This document shows positions 1 through 8,800 of a stretch of 53,441 nt of DNA, piece after piece (the first letter of the stretch is position 1; each line of letters begins with the position of its first letter). Made by a program: the position numbers and the translations under genes. The notes under the pieces were generated by a model. That model made no database searches and was not told the origin of the DNA. It saw only the letters and a program-made list of their open reading frames with translations. The stretch comes from Candidatus Martarchaeota archaeon (GTDB taxonomy: Archaea > Micrarchaeota > Micrarchaeia > Micrarchaeales > Micrarchaeaceae), in NCBI GenBank assembly GCA_023473425.1, contig JAMCYG010000005.1:1-53441 (forward strand). Direction: 5' to 3'.

Positions 1-87
1 TTCTGTGGATTTATGAAGGGGATTGTAGAAGTGTTTGAACGGGATGAAAACTTTAGGAAAATATATCTCCCATCTAGTAAATCGTGA
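1..87 (+). CDS. Possible C-terminal end of an upstream gene (partial)
   Basis: Frame 1 is open from the window edge to a TGA at 85-87, giving 28 codons. It overlaps the start of the PEP-synthase-like gene by about 44 nt. Nothing in the peptide is recognisable, and an open frame this short can arise by chance. It is listed only because the window cuts it. Confidence 0.15.
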   Translation, partial: FCGFMKGIVEVFERDENFRKIYLPSSKS

Positions 88-1720
88 TGATATGAGCAAA
101 GCCGGGAATCTTGCTATTCTGAAAAAAGAAGGGTTTGGGATTCCCGAATTCATTGTTACTTCTGGGCGCAAATACCGCCTGACTTTCAAAGCAGCCAAAT
201 ATATAGTAAGAAGCTCCTTCGACTTGGAAGATTCTAAAAATTCATTCGCAGGTATTTTTAAGTCCTATGGTCCAATAAGAAAAAAAGATATCCCTACCTA
301 CTTAGAAAAAGTGCTGTTGAGTGGTGCAGACGCAAAGGTCTATATGAAAAAAATGAATATAACGGGTAAGCTTAGGCCAGGTGCATTAGTACAGCGATAT
401 GTTTTTTCTAGTCGGGGAGGGGTCTGTTTTACTGATATCAACAAAAAAATAATGATCGAAAGCGGGAAAAGCGCAGATACAATCACATCAGGTAAAGAGA
501 AAAAAGTAACGAGCTACGCTGTGCCGCGAACCTCGCTCGATATAAGTAAATATCCTAAATTTGTTAAGCAACTGGTATCAGATGCATTGGACATAGAATC
601 CGTCTTCGGCAAACCCCAGGACGTTGAATGGGCGTTGGATAAAAATCATGGGGATCAGGTAATAATATTTCAAACGAGGGAAGCTAAATCGGGCACTTTA
701 GAAAATTGGTCTGGCCTGGAAGAGTTTATGTCGATTGTCAAGCCATCTGATTGGGACCGCTACTTAGCATTCTCATTTCTCAACAGCAAAAGATTCCAAG
801 ATATGTCATATGATATCTGTATGAAAATATTGCGATTGGAAAAGATAAATTGGAGAAAGCTGATAGCAGAATCATATAAAAAGCCAGCGAGCCGTAATCC
901 GATAGAGGCATTCAGAGAAGTAATCATAAACTACGGTTATTACGGGCTGCTGAACCAACTAACCACTGAGGGCTCTCTAGCAATGAAACGGCTAAATCTC
1001 TCAATAGAACGCCTCGGTTTGTCGCAGGATGAACTATACAACTACGCTATCAGAAGGAAAAAGTCGGTGTATTCAAAGATACTAAAAAACCCTGAAAAAT
1101 ACAAGAAGCTCTTAAATGGGAGGCTGGAAACCAGTTTAGGAAATCGTAATCTTGAACATAATGGAAATAAGATTAAAAAGTGGAATTTTACCCCAAGAGA
1201 GAAACGTATTGCAGAATTTTTCGCGATGCTATACGATATAAAATGCTATAGCGCTATTGCGCACGAGTATAGAATATCACCGCTGCTTAGCCAAACCTTC
1301 GACGCGCTACCAAAATCACTAAGGGATGGCGATGGTGATTATATTACCATATTCGAATCTTTGGGTTTTGTCATGCCCAAAATCAGAAGGCACACTAACA
1401 AACAAGAACTATTGTATGACGTACCCTCTAACATCGAGGGAATTGTAGGCAAGGAAATATTGATATATCGCGATGTGCCTACTGAAGCGGTATTGGCGGT
1501 AGGCAGAGTAAAATGCTTAATATCAGAAAGAAGCGGCATATTGAGCCATGCTGCGATACTCGCAAGAGAATTCAATATACCATTTATTGCAGGAGTAAAG
1601 AACGCGGCAAAATTATTTCATGAGGGGGACAAACTAAAGATTGTAAATATGGGATCGCACATATCAATCAAAAATATTTCGAGAAACGCGGAATTTAAAG
1701 TTGGTACACGCCATAAATAA
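44..1720 (+). CDS. PEP-synthase-like protein: ATP-grasp plus phosphohistidine swivel domain
   Basis: This 558-residue protein has two recognisable parts of the PEP synthase/pyruvate phosphate dikinase superfamily. The N-terminal ATP-grasp (PPDK_N) region shows VRSSFDLED followed by SFAG near residues 55-70, GGVCFT near 126 and DVEWALD near 197. The C-terminal mobile domain shows SGILSHAAILARE, whose His (about residue 502) is the expected phosphocarrier. A helical region of about 280 residues lies between them. The large C-terminal PEP-binding barrel of true PpsA is absent, so the order resembles rifampicin phosphotransferase or other small-molecule dikinase-like kinases. The substrate cannot be named. 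An in-frame TTG lies 9 nt upstream at 35; the ATG at 44 seems the simpler start. The gene is visibly richer in A+T than its neighbours, which may indicate transfer. Confidence 0.75.
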   Translation: MKTLGKYISHLVNRDDMSKAGNLAILKKEGFGIPEFIVTSGRKYRLTFKAAKYIVRSSFDLEDSKNSFAGIFKSYGPIRKKDIPTYLEKVLLSGADAKVYMKKMNITGKLRPGALVQRYVFSSRGGVCFTDINKKIMIESGKSADTITSGKEKKVTSYAVPRTSLDISKYPKFVKQLVSDALDIESVFGKPQDVEWALDKNHGDQVIIFQTREAKSGTLENWSGLEEFMSIVKPSDWDRYLAFSFLNSKRFQDMSYDICMKILRLEKINWRKLIAESYKKPASRNPIEAFREVIINYGYYGLLNQLTTEGSLAMKRLNLSIERLGLSQDELYNYAIRRKKSVYSKILKNPEKYKKLLNGRLETSLGNRNLEHNGNKIKKWNFTPREKRIAEFFAMLYDIKCYSAIAHEYRISPLLSQTFDALPKSLRDGDGDYITIFESLGFVMPKIRRHTNKQELLYDVPSNIEGIVGKEILIYRDVPTEAVLAVGRVKCLISERSGILSHAAILAREFNIPFIAGVKNAAKLFHEGDKLKIVNMGSHISIKNISRNAEFKVGTRHK

Positions 1721-1871
1721 TGTTTGGTTTCGTGAGAGATACAAGAGAGGAAAGAATCAGATGGTTTTCAGATGCGAGAAGATTTGTCTCTTGCCATTCT
1801 ATGCTATAGACTATCACATGCTGGATTTGGAATAAAATAATAAATGTCTCCTCTCAATCTACATTGATGCT

Positions 1872-2384
1872 ATGCTTACTGAAAAGATGCTGAACCCCAA
1901 TCCGCACAGTCTGATAATAAAAAAAGCGTCTTGCGCCGAGCCACTTCAGGATCTAATAGAAAATATATCTCGCATAAGAAAATCCGACAAAAAATGCGTC
2001 TTACAGGTATTCGATCCGCGGGCAATAGCTACAAGAGAGCATCTTATAGCCAGTTACATTGAAGCGAAAATCTCTTTTTCCGAGAAGACAGCAAGGGCCG
2101 GTGATCCTAGCATGGAAATGCTGCTTTTCGCCGCTATGACGCGGCAGATAAGCGCAGCGATAAAAATAGCAGGCGCTAAAAACAGCGAAGAATTCATTCT
2201 GTTCACCGACAGCAAACCTGCATTCGAGAGGCTTAGAAGCATGCTCACAAGCGAAACGGAGTTCAATCCCTCAGAAAAGGATGCGCTTGCAGTTGTACGC
2301 CGCCTAGGAATAAAAGTTGGCAGATCCACCAGTCTTACCAATTTCCTCCTGGAAAGAATTGCGCTTTCAAGGCTAGAGCAGTGA
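1872..2384 (+). CDS. cgi121: KEOPS complex subunit Cgi121
   Basis: The 170-residue length and sequence match the Cgi121 family. Key features are a REHLIASYIEAKISF stretch near residues 56-70, followed by MEMLLFAAMTRQISAAIKIAG and a C-terminal half ending in an S-x-x-NFLLERIAL helix. Cgi121 binds Bud32 and the 3' CCA end of tRNA in the KEOPS complex, which makes N6-threonylcarbamoyladenosine at position 37 of ANN-decoding tRNAs. No other KEOPS subunit is visible nearby. An AT-rich TATA-like stretch (about 1835-1846) lies roughly 30 nt upstream of the ATG, which suggests a leaderless or short-leader transcript. Confidence 0.8.
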   Translation: MLTEKMLNPNPHSLIIKKASCAEPLQDLIENISRIRKSDKKCVLQVFDPRAIATREHLIASYIEAKISFSEKTARAGDPSMEMLLFAAMTRQISAAIKIAGAKNSEEFILFTDSKPAFERLRSMLTSETEFNPSEKDALAVVRRLGIKVGRSTSLTNFLLERIALSRLEQ

Positions 2385-2404
2385 CGCACGTCGGTGCAAA
2401 CAGA

Positions 2405-2411
2405 ATATAAA
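2405..2411 (+). promoter_or_regulatory. TATA box for the sdh operon
   Basis: The stretch AATATAAA sits about 38 nt before the sdhA ATG. A GGTG ribosome-binding motif lies at 2439-2442, four bases before the start codon. The spacing fits an archaeal promoter with a short leader. This is assigned by pattern only. Confidence 0.4.
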
Positions 2412-2446
2412 CATTACCTACGTATAGTTGAATTGGCTGGTGCTTA

Positions 2447-4174
2447 ATGGTTGCATATGACCGGGTGGAGACTGATGTCCTTGTCATGGGTATGGGTGGC
2501 GCCGGGCTTAGGGCAGCGCTAGAGATCGTAAGCAGGAATCTCAAGGTAGTCCTTGTATCAAAGTCGCTTCTGGGCAAGGCGCACACTGTTATGGCAGAGG
2601 GAGGGATTGCTGCGGCTGTAGCCAACGTCGATTCGAAGGATAGCTGGCAGGTGCATTTCTCAGATACGGTGGCCGAGGGAGTTTATATAGGAGACTACCG
2701 TATGGCCGAAATACTCGCAAAGGAAGCGCCCGAGCGCGTGTACGAACTCGAGAGGTACGGCGCTCTCTTTGACAGGACTCCTGACGGTAAGATAATGCAA
2801 AGAGCATTTGGTGGCCATACATACAGGCGTCTGTGCCATGTCGGCGACAAGACCGGCCTCGAAATGATACGCACGCTTGAGGACAGGGTACTCCACACCG
2901 GCAACGCCAAGCTGCTTGATGAAACGGTTATAACTAAGCTGCTTGCATGCAATGGGAGTGTCTGTGGAGCGGTGGGGTTCTCTCTAAGGACAGGCAAATT
3001 CATCGTATTCGAGTGCAAGGCAATCATAGTGGCGACTGGCGGTCTAGGCAGAATATACAAAGTGTCTTCCAATTCGCATGAGACTACTGGAGATGGAATA
3101 GCAATGGCTTTTGAAGCCGGAGCGGAGCTGCGCGACATGGAGATGGTGCAGTTTCATCCTACGGGCATGGTCTACCCTCCCGGGGTCAGAGGCCTGCTTG
3201 TGACAGAGGGAGTAAGGGGTGAGGGCGGGCTGCTATTCAATACGAAAGGAGAACGTTTCATGCTCAGGTATTCACCTGAGAAGAAGGAACTTGATGCTAG
3301 GGATGTGGTAGCAAGAGCCATATATCATGAAATACAGAATGGCAACGGTACTGAGCACGGTGGCGTCTACTTGGACATCACCAAAAAGGGCGCGGCTTTC
3401 ATAAGAAAGAAGCTCCCTGGCATGTATGAGCAGTTCAAGGAGTTCGCAGGCGTAGATATAACGAAAGAGAAGATGGAGGTCGCACCAACAGTGCATTATT
3501 TCATGGGTGGCATACGTGTTGAACCTGAGACAGCAAGGACAAATGTCAATGGCCTCTTTGCAGTTGGTGAGGCGGCTGCCGGCCTGCACGGTGCGAACAG
3601 GCTCGGAGGCAACTCACTTGCTGACATACTTGTTTTTGGAAGAAGGGCAGGGATCAGTGCAGCTACGTATGCTGCAACAAGTGTCGCGCCGAAGCTTGAC
3701 TACAGGGAAGCGGAAGCGGAGATATCCAGGATTAATTCTTTCATTGATGAAGCAGGGCGAGGAAGTACCAATCCATATGAGATAATAGATGAGCTGAGGG
3801 ATACAATGAGCTCAAAAGTCGGCATAATAAGGAATGGGAAGGACCTTAACTCTGCGCTGCAGACCATAACCGTACTGAAAGAAAGGGCAAAGAGCGTAAC
3901 TGTAAAAGGCGGGGTGCGCTTTAATCAGGGCCTTTTGGGCTGCATAGAAATGGAAAAGATGCTGCTTGTTGCAGAGTGTGTAGTCAGGAGTGCAATATAC
4001 AGGAAGGAAAGCAGGGGCGCCCACACAAGGAGCGACTTCCCGAACAAACTTAAGGAATGGAAACTTAACATAATATGTGCCAGGAATGGAAGCAAGATAG
4101 ACCTTTCCACAGTCCCCGTCCCTGAAATGCCTGAAGAGTTAAACGCGCTGGTCAAGCCGGAAGTGTATGCATGA
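2447..4174 (+). CDS. sdhA: Succinate dehydrogenase / fumarate reductase flavoprotein subunit
   Basis: SdhA oxidises succinate to fumarate and passes electrons from FAD to the SdhB iron-sulfur clusters on the inner face of the membrane. The 575-residue protein has the N-terminal dinucleotide fold (GMGGAG, residues 15-20) and His46 in AHTVMAEGG, the usual covalent FAD site. It also has the HPTG motif followed by RGEGGLLFN, the catalytic Arg region LDARDVVARA near residue 285, and GANRLGGNSLAD with the C-terminal helical domain. The normal AQGG is AEGG here. It starts an operon: the sdhB ATG overlaps its TGA by 4 nt. The linked fumarase suggests forward TCA-cycle use, but sequence alone does not separate dehydrogenase from fumarate reductase. 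Confidence 0.95.
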   Translation: MVAYDRVETDVLVMGMGGAGLRAALEIVSRNLKVVLVSKSLLGKAHTVMAEGGIAAAVANVDSKDSWQVHFSDTVAEGVYIGDYRMAEILAKEAPERVYELERYGALFDRTPDGKIMQRAFGGHTYRRLCHVGDKTGLEMIRTLEDRVLHTGNAKLLDETVITKLLACNGSVCGAVGFSLRTGKFIVFECKAIIVATGGLGRIYKVSSNSHETTGDGIAMAFEAGAELRDMEMVQFHPTGMVYPPGVRGLLVTEGVRGEGGLLFNTKGERFMLRYSPEKKELDARDVVARAIYHEIQNGNGTEHGGVYLDITKKGAAFIRKKLPGMYEQFKEFAGVDITKEKMEVAPTVHYFMGGIRVEPETARTNVNGLFAVGEAAAGLHGANRLGGNSLADILVFGRRAGISAATYAATSVAPKLDYREAEAEISRINSFIDEAGRGSTNPYEIIDELRDTMSSKVGIIRNGKDLNSALQTITVLKERAKSVTVKGGVRFNQGLLGCIEMEKMLLVAECVVRSAIYRKESRGAHTRSDFPNKLKEWKLNIICARNGSKIDLSTVPVPEMPEELNALVKPEVYA

Positions 4175-4962
4175 AGGCAGAAAATAAGAAGGAGGAAGGT
4201 GCCAAAACAGGTAGGACCCGGAAGTTCAAAGTCTACAGAGAAGATCCTACTGATGGAAAAGGCGGCGAATACCAGGAATTTGACGTCCAGGTCGAGGAAG
4301 GAATGGTTGTGCTAGACGCGATAACCTACATATCGCAGCGCGTGGACCCTACGCTTGCAGTAAGGTGGAACTGCAAAGCAGCAAGATGCGGCTCATGCTC
4401 TGCTGAGATTAACGGAGTGCCAAGGCTGATGTGCAAGACTAGGGTGGACACCATCGATGGGACAATAACTGTCGGGCCCATGAGGGCCTTCCCACTAGTC
4501 AAGGACCTGGTCACAGACGTGTCATCTAACTACGAGATAGAGAAGCTGATGCCGGAATTCAAGCCAAAAGAAGGCATTTCTAGTCCTTGGAGGATGAACG
4601 AGATGGATGTAGGTAGATCGCAGGAGTTCAGGAAGTGCATAGAGTGCTTCCTCTGCCAGGATGTTTGCCATGTCGTCAGGGACCATCATGCAGCATACAT
4701 AGGTCCGAGGCACGTGGTGAAGGCCGCATCGCTTGACATGCATCCACTGGACACACTAGACCGATCGGAGTGGCTAACCGCAGATGGCGGGTTGGGCTAC
4801 TGTAATGTGACGAAGTGCTGCCAGGACGTGTGCCCGGAGCACATAAAGATAACCGACAATGCGATAATACCTGAAAAGGAGAGATCCGCGGACAGCCTAT
4901 ACGATCCTATAATCAGTTTATTTAGAAGGTTTTCGAAGGGCAAGGCGGACAGAAAGCAGTGA
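4171..4962 (+). CDS. sdhB: Succinate dehydrogenase iron-sulfur subunit
   Basis: SdhB carries electrons from SdhA to the membrane anchor and quinone. The 263-residue protein has a plant-type [2Fe-2S] ligand set at Cys68, Cys73, Cys76 and Cys88. A ferredoxin-type set at Cys156, 159, 162 and 166 (CIECFLCQDVC) would hold [4Fe-4S]. A third set has Cys211, Cys217 and Cys221-Pro, with an extra Cys216 beside Cys217. The third cluster is normally [3Fe-4S] in classical SdhB, and the extra Cys leaves open which cluster forms here. The first 20 residues are a charged Lys/Glu-rich extension. The start codon overlaps the sdhA stop as ATGA, so translation is probably coupled. Confidence 0.95.
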   Translation: MKAENKKEEGAKTGRTRKFKVYREDPTDGKGGEYQEFDVQVEEGMVVLDAITYISQRVDPTLAVRWNCKAARCGSCSAEINGVPRLMCKTRVDTIDGTITVGPMRAFPLVKDLVTDVSSNYEIEKLMPEFKPKEGISSPWRMNEMDVGRSQEFRKCIECFLCQDVCHVVRDHHAAYIGPRHVVKAASLDMHPLDTLDRSEWLTADGGLGYCNVTKCCQDVCPEHIKITDNAIIPEKERSADSLYDPIISLFRRFSKGKADRKQ

Positions 4963-4966
4963 TAGA

Positions 4967-5689
4967 ATGGCGCAGAAAAACATAGCAGTTTCAAGGCTTA
5001 TACCTAGCGAATTCTTCGAGCCCAATCTGCGCTTGTACTCATTCATATTCCTGATAGCTGCGGCATCTATAGCTCTCTACCTGTTCCCGGTCGGGGAGTT
5101 CAAGGGCTATATAGATCCATTCTATTCGCCAACAATACTTGTGCTGCCGCTGGTGGGTCTGTATAGGCTTACCTGCTATGCATACAGGAAGGACTACAAC
5201 AGGCACGTGTTCAAGCACCCTGTGGCATGCCCAGTATATACTAGGATGGATGGGCCGCAGAGGAGCTACACTGGTGAAACTTCTTCGCTCTTCAAGGTCG
5301 AGAACCTGCACAGGTATTTCCTTTACAGCGCGATAGCCATACTTCCTTTCTTCTATTACGATCTTGTGCTCTCGTTGATGTATTCTGGCGGCATCATACT
5401 CAGGATTGGAAGCATAGTGCTGGCAGTGAACGCCGTGCTGATAACATTATACGTGTTCTCCTGCCATTCGCTGAGAAGCCTTATAGGCGGCAGAAAGGAC
5501 TGCTTCAGCTGCATGGCGAATGCATCAGGCAGGAAGAAGTTCTATGATGTGCAGTCCGGGCTCAATGCACACCATGAGCAGATCGCATGGGCCAGCCTGG
5601 TGTTCATAGTGTTCACTGACCTCTACATGAGGGCGCTGTCAGCCGGCATCCCTCTGGATCATGTAATATTTCACATATTGAAGTTGTGA
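4967..5689 (+). CDS. Probable succinate dehydrogenase membrane anchor (SdhC-like)
   Basis: This 240-residue protein has about five hydrophobic segments (near residues 23-42, 53-68, 117-140, 144-165 and 203-225). It begins four bases after sdhB. Candidate haem or quinone-site histidines are in NLHRYF, SCHSL and AHHEQIAW, just before or within the predicted helices. Two close cysteines (CFSCM) lie in a loop. I identify it as the SDH anchor mainly by position. The sequence is not a textbook SdhC, and some archaea use anchors unrelated to the bacterial ones. It may pair with the small membrane protein that follows. Confidence 0.65.
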   Translation: MAQKNIAVSRLIPSEFFEPNLRLYSFIFLIAAASIALYLFPVGEFKGYIDPFYSPTILVLPLVGLYRLTCYAYRKDYNRHVFKHPVACPVYTRMDGPQRSYTGETSSLFKVENLHRYFLYSAIAILPFFYYDLVLSLMYSGGIILRIGSIVLAVNAVLITLYVFSCHSLRSLIGGRKDCFSCMANASGRKKFYDVQSGLNAHHEQIAWASLVFIVFTDLYMRALSAGIPLDHVIFHILKL

Positions 5690-5693
5690 TTTG

Positions 5694-5864
5694 ATGAGAA
5701 GAATATTGCCACAGGCAACTAGATATCCTCTATTCTTCACAGGGATGATGCTGATGATTTCTGCTGGATTCGCAAATAGGTACATACATTCTTTTGGCCT
5801 GTTGGATACTGCTATTACCGTAGCGATAGGATTCATCTTGTTCATGGCTTCGGTCGCCCTTTAG
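5694..5864 (+). CDS. Small membrane protein, possible second SDH anchor subunit
   Basis: A 56-residue reading frame starts four bases after the SdhC-like stop and ends before fumC. It encodes two hydrophobic segments (near residues 11-26 and 38-56) separated by a short polar turn containing NRYIHSFG, with a basic N-terminus MRRILPQATR. Its position and two-span character suggest an SdhD-like partner of the SdhC-like protein. No family is recognised. Tight spacing, an in-frame ATG and a coherent membrane profile make it a real gene rather than a chance frame. Confidence 0.55.
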   Translation: MRRILPQATRYPLFFTGMMLMISAGFANRYIHSFGLLDTAITVAIGFILFMASVAL

Positions 5865-5902
5865 AGATTGAATTAAAAAGATAGCCACAGACAGAATATG
5901 CG

Positions 5903-7291
5903 ATGGTGCCTATGAGATACAGGAAAGAGAAGGATGCACTCGGGTACGTCAACATACCTGCAGATGTGTACTACGGATCTGAGACGCAGCGTGCATTGAA
6001 CAATTTTCCAATATCCAGAATAAGCCTGCCGACAATATTCATTCACAGGTATGCCCTCCTGAAAAAGGCGGCAGCAGATGCGAACATGCTCTCTGCAAAG
6101 CTTGATTCTAGACGCGGGAATGCGATAAGGAAAGCATGCGACGAGGTTGCAGAAGGCAAATTCGACAGCCAGTTTAGCATAGATATATTCCAGGCGGGTG
6201 CTGGCACGAGCACCAACATGAACCTCAACGAGGTCATAGCAAACCGCGCGATAGAGATTCTCGGGGGCAAAAAAGGTAACTATGCCATTGTACACCCAAA
6301 CGACCATGTCAACATGTCACAGTCTACGAATGACAGCTTCCATACAGCGGTCCATATAACCACATACCTGGAGATTAAGGGCAAACTGCTTCCTTCAGCC
6401 GAGCACCTTAAGAGCACCCTTGCCCGCAAGAGCAGGGAATTCTCAAAAGTTGTCAAGGTCGGAAGGACGCACCTTCAGGATGCCGTCCCGATAACACTGG
6501 GCGATGAGTTCTCTGGATACGAAGGTGCAGTTGCTTTCGCGATAGAAGGCGTGAAAAAAGCAATGGACGATTTGAGGGCAGTGCCACTCGGCGGCACAGC
6601 GGTTGGCACTGGCATAAACGCTCCAAAAGGATATAAGGAAAACACGCTCAGATACCTTTACAAGTATACTGGGGTGCGCTTCACGTCGCCTAAATACGAA
6701 TTCTCTTATATGCAGAACCAGATGGCAGAGCTTCGGGTTGCAGACTCCCTGAAGGAGCTCGCCGTAGTGGTCAACAAGATAGCTAACGACTTGCGCCTGC
6801 TCGGCTCCGGGCCTATGGATGGCTTCGGAGATATAAAATTGCCTGAGGTACAGCCTGGCTCTTCTATAATGCCTGGTAAGATAAACCCCAGCATGGCAGA
6901 GATGATGAACATGGCGTGCTTCCAGGTGTTTGGGAATGTTGCTACGATAACCGAGGCTGCTAGCGCAGGGCAGCTTGAGCTCAATGTCTTCATGCCGATA
7001 ATAGCTTACAACCTCATTTTCATGATAGACTATTTCTCATCGGCCATGCGCGCTTTCGCGGACAAATGCATAAGCGGCATAAAGCCCAACTTGGGCAGGA
7101 TAAAATCACAGCTTGCGAAGAATCTTTCGATTGTCACGGCGCTTAGCCCTGTGATAGGCTATTCGAAAGCTGCTGAGGTAGCGAGGGAGGCATACCTAAC
7201 GGACAAGACGATAAAGGAAGTGTGCCTCGAGAGGAAGATTATGGCCGAAGAGGAACTCGATAGGCTCCTGGACCCTAAGAGGCAGGTCTGA
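5903..7291 (+). CDS. fumC: Class II fumarate hydratase
   Basis: The 462-residue protein belongs to the fumarase/aspartase superfamily. It shows the superfamily signature GSSIMPGKIN from residue 319, the substrate-binding MSQSTNDSFHTA and the active-site GRTHLQDA. It would convert fumarate to malate in the cytoplasm. The IMPGK form is typical of fumarase (aspartases usually have IMPAK), and position directly behind the sdh genes supports fumarase. Aspartate ammonia-lyase cannot be fully excluded. An alternative ATG lies nine bases downstream. The gene meets the nuclease gene tail to tail with no spacer. Confidence 0.85.
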   Translation: MVPMRYRKEKDALGYVNIPADVYYGSETQRALNNFPISRISLPTIFIHRYALLKKAAADANMLSAKLDSRRGNAIRKACDEVAEGKFDSQFSIDIFQAGAGTSTNMNLNEVIANRAIEILGGKKGNYAIVHPNDHVNMSQSTNDSFHTAVHITTYLEIKGKLLPSAEHLKSTLARKSREFSKVVKVGRTHLQDAVPITLGDEFSGYEGAVAFAIEGVKKAMDDLRAVPLGGTAVGTGINAPKGYKENTLRYLYKYTGVRFTSPKYEFSYMQNQMAELRVADSLKELAVVVNKIANDLRLLGSGPMDGFGDIKLPEVQPGSSIMPGKINPSMAEMMNMACFQVFGNVATITEAASAGQLELNVFMPIIAYNLIFMIDYFSSAMRAFADKCISGIKPNLGRIKSQLAKNLSIVTALSPVIGYSKAAEVAREAYLTDKTIKEVCLERKIMAEEELDRLLDPKRQV

Positions 7292-7942
7292 TCAGTCAGA
7301 GCTTGGAATGTACTTTGAGTGCAGTATATCATATATCCTCTCCGCCTTTATCTTCCCTATTTTTTCTACTTCCGTGAGTTCGCTGACAGACGCTGCAACT
7401 ATGCTGCTGACGCTGCCGAAATGCCTGAGCAGCGACCTCGCCAGCTTTGGGCCCACGCCAGGCAGGTTGCCGACAACGTATTCCTGGAATTGGCTGCCAG
7501 TATACGCTCTGTTGCCCCCTTTCATCGAAGGTTCCCTTCTTGCTCCCTGCTGTTCGTACTTTGCAATGCTCTTTATGATGTCGGCGGTATTCTCTGAGCT
7601 GTACGATATAAGTATGCCTGCGCCGTACTCAATGTATATGTGCGCTACTGCACCAGATATCACGCTGCTGTCCAGCCTGAACTCGTTCGGCTCTCCCTCA
7701 AGGATCACCATTGGCGAAGCGTAGTGCTCCGACATCATTGCGAGCTGTTCGAACAGCCTGCCATCGATTATAGATCTCTCGAAGTCATGTAGCGATTTCC
7801 TTTCTATTGCGACTCTATCGGATATTATGTAGTCAGCTACGGGCAGAGTCCTGACCTCAACAGATACGCCTATCTCCTCCAACCTGCTCAGCAGTACAGT
7901 GTTTCTCTCCCGTTGGTCCACTATAACCCTTAGATCCATCAT
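7292..7942 (-). CDS. XPF/ERCC4-type structure-specific endonuclease (short archaeal form)
   Basis: The 216-residue protein has an ERCC4 nuclease domain with the metal-binding motif ERKSLHD (Glu47, Lys49, Asp53) and an upstream Asp in VDQRER. It is followed by a tandem helix-hairpin-helix domain (residues about 158-208: GNLPGVGPKLA and VEKIGKIKAERI). This is the helicase-free archaeal XPF architecture, which cuts branched DNA next to 3' flaps, usually as a dimer and often with PCNA. A C-terminal PCNA box is not obvious. Its ATG overlaps the stop of the upstream glycosyltransferase by 4 nt, so the two genes share a transcript. Confidence 0.88.
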   Translation of the reverse strand: MMDLRVIVDQRERNTVLLSRLEEIGVSVEVRTLPVADYIISDRVAIERKSLHDFERSIIDGRLFEQLAMMSEHYASPMVILEGEPNEFRLDSSVISGAVAHIYIEYGAGILISYSSENTADIIKSIAKYEQQGARREPSMKGGNRAYTGSQFQEYVVGNLPGVGPKLARSLLRHFGSVSSIVAASVSELTEVEKIGKIKAERIYDILHSKYIPSSD

Positions 7943-8655
7943 CTTCCGCCTCTATCTATCCTGTACCTTATGGTGCTGTGGAACATTTTAATCACCTGCC
8001 CCAACGTGACGCTCTTTCCTGTATTCTTCACGAAATATTTTATTGGGTATTCCCTTACGCGTCTGCCGCTTCGCTCCAGTTCGTAGAGCAGATTGATGTC
8101 GAAGCTGAGATCGCCGACCGAGATACGTTGGATAATGCTGCGCAGTGCGTCGGCCCTTAAGAGCTTTGCTCCGCACTGCGTATCATGGTATCGCATGCCA
8201 AACAGCACCCTTACTAGCATGTTGTAAGCCCTGCTCGCTATCTTCCTTTGCAAGGTAATTCTACCGATAAGCTTGCTTCCTTTTAAGTATCTAGAGCCAA
8301 TTATGCAATCGTATCCGCTGATTGCCGCAGCGAGCTGCATGAACTGGCCGGATGCAACTGCGTCATCTGCGTCTGTAAAACCTATCAGGTCACTGTCTTT
8401 TGCACCAACGAGCGCCTTTCTGGCGCCAACAACCACTGCGTTGCCTTTACCTCTCCTTCTCTTCCTGGAAATAAGCGATATTTCATGGTGCTTCTTTGCA
8501 TATGCGCGCACTATGTCATTGGTCCCATCAGTGCTCTCCGATACCACAAATATTTTGACCCCCTTCTTCCTGCCTATCAATTTACTGTAATCCGCCAGTG
8601 TCTCGGCTATCCTGCTCTCTTCATTATAAGCCGGTATTATTATTCGGATGCCCAT
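7939..8655 (-). CDS. Family 2 glycosyltransferase (polyprenyl-phosphate hexose synthase-like)
   Basis: The 238-residue protein has a GT-A fold start (IIIPAYNEESRI, residues 5-16) and a metal/nucleotide-sugar motif DADD at 95-98. The rest (GSRYLKGSKL, DTQCGAKLL) is typical of dolichyl-phosphate glucose/mannose synthases. The usual DDGS motif is replaced by SESTDGT, which is unusual. There is no strong membrane segment. It probably loads a sugar onto a polyprenyl phosphate for surface glycan assembly. It is transcribed together with the XPF-type nuclease. The sugar cannot be predicted. Confidence 0.8.
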   Translation of the reverse strand: MGIRIIIPAYNEESRIAETLADYSKLIGRKKGVKIFVVSESTDGTNDIVRAYAKKHHEISLISRKRRRGKGNAVVVGARKALVGAKDSDLIGFTDADDAVASGQFMQLAAAISGYDCIIGSRYLKGSKLIGRITLQRKIASRAYNMLVRVLFGMRYHDTQCGAKLLRADALRSIIQRISVGDLSFDINLLYELERSGRRVREYPIKYFVKNTGKSVTLGQVIKMFHSTIRYRIDRGGR

Positions 8656-8800
8656 CCAATCAGCACTGCCAACTAACTGATTTAAATCTGGTGCCGCACC
8701 ATAGCATACTTAGTGCACAGAGCATACAAACCAGAATTAAACCAAATTAATATAGTAATATAGACAGCATAGCAATAAAATACAAGGAGATTGTCAGCGC

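Noticed and set aside
2695-3138. 147-residue frame opposite sdhA
   Set aside because: Antisense to a strongly conserved gene, with serine/leucine-rich shadow composition.
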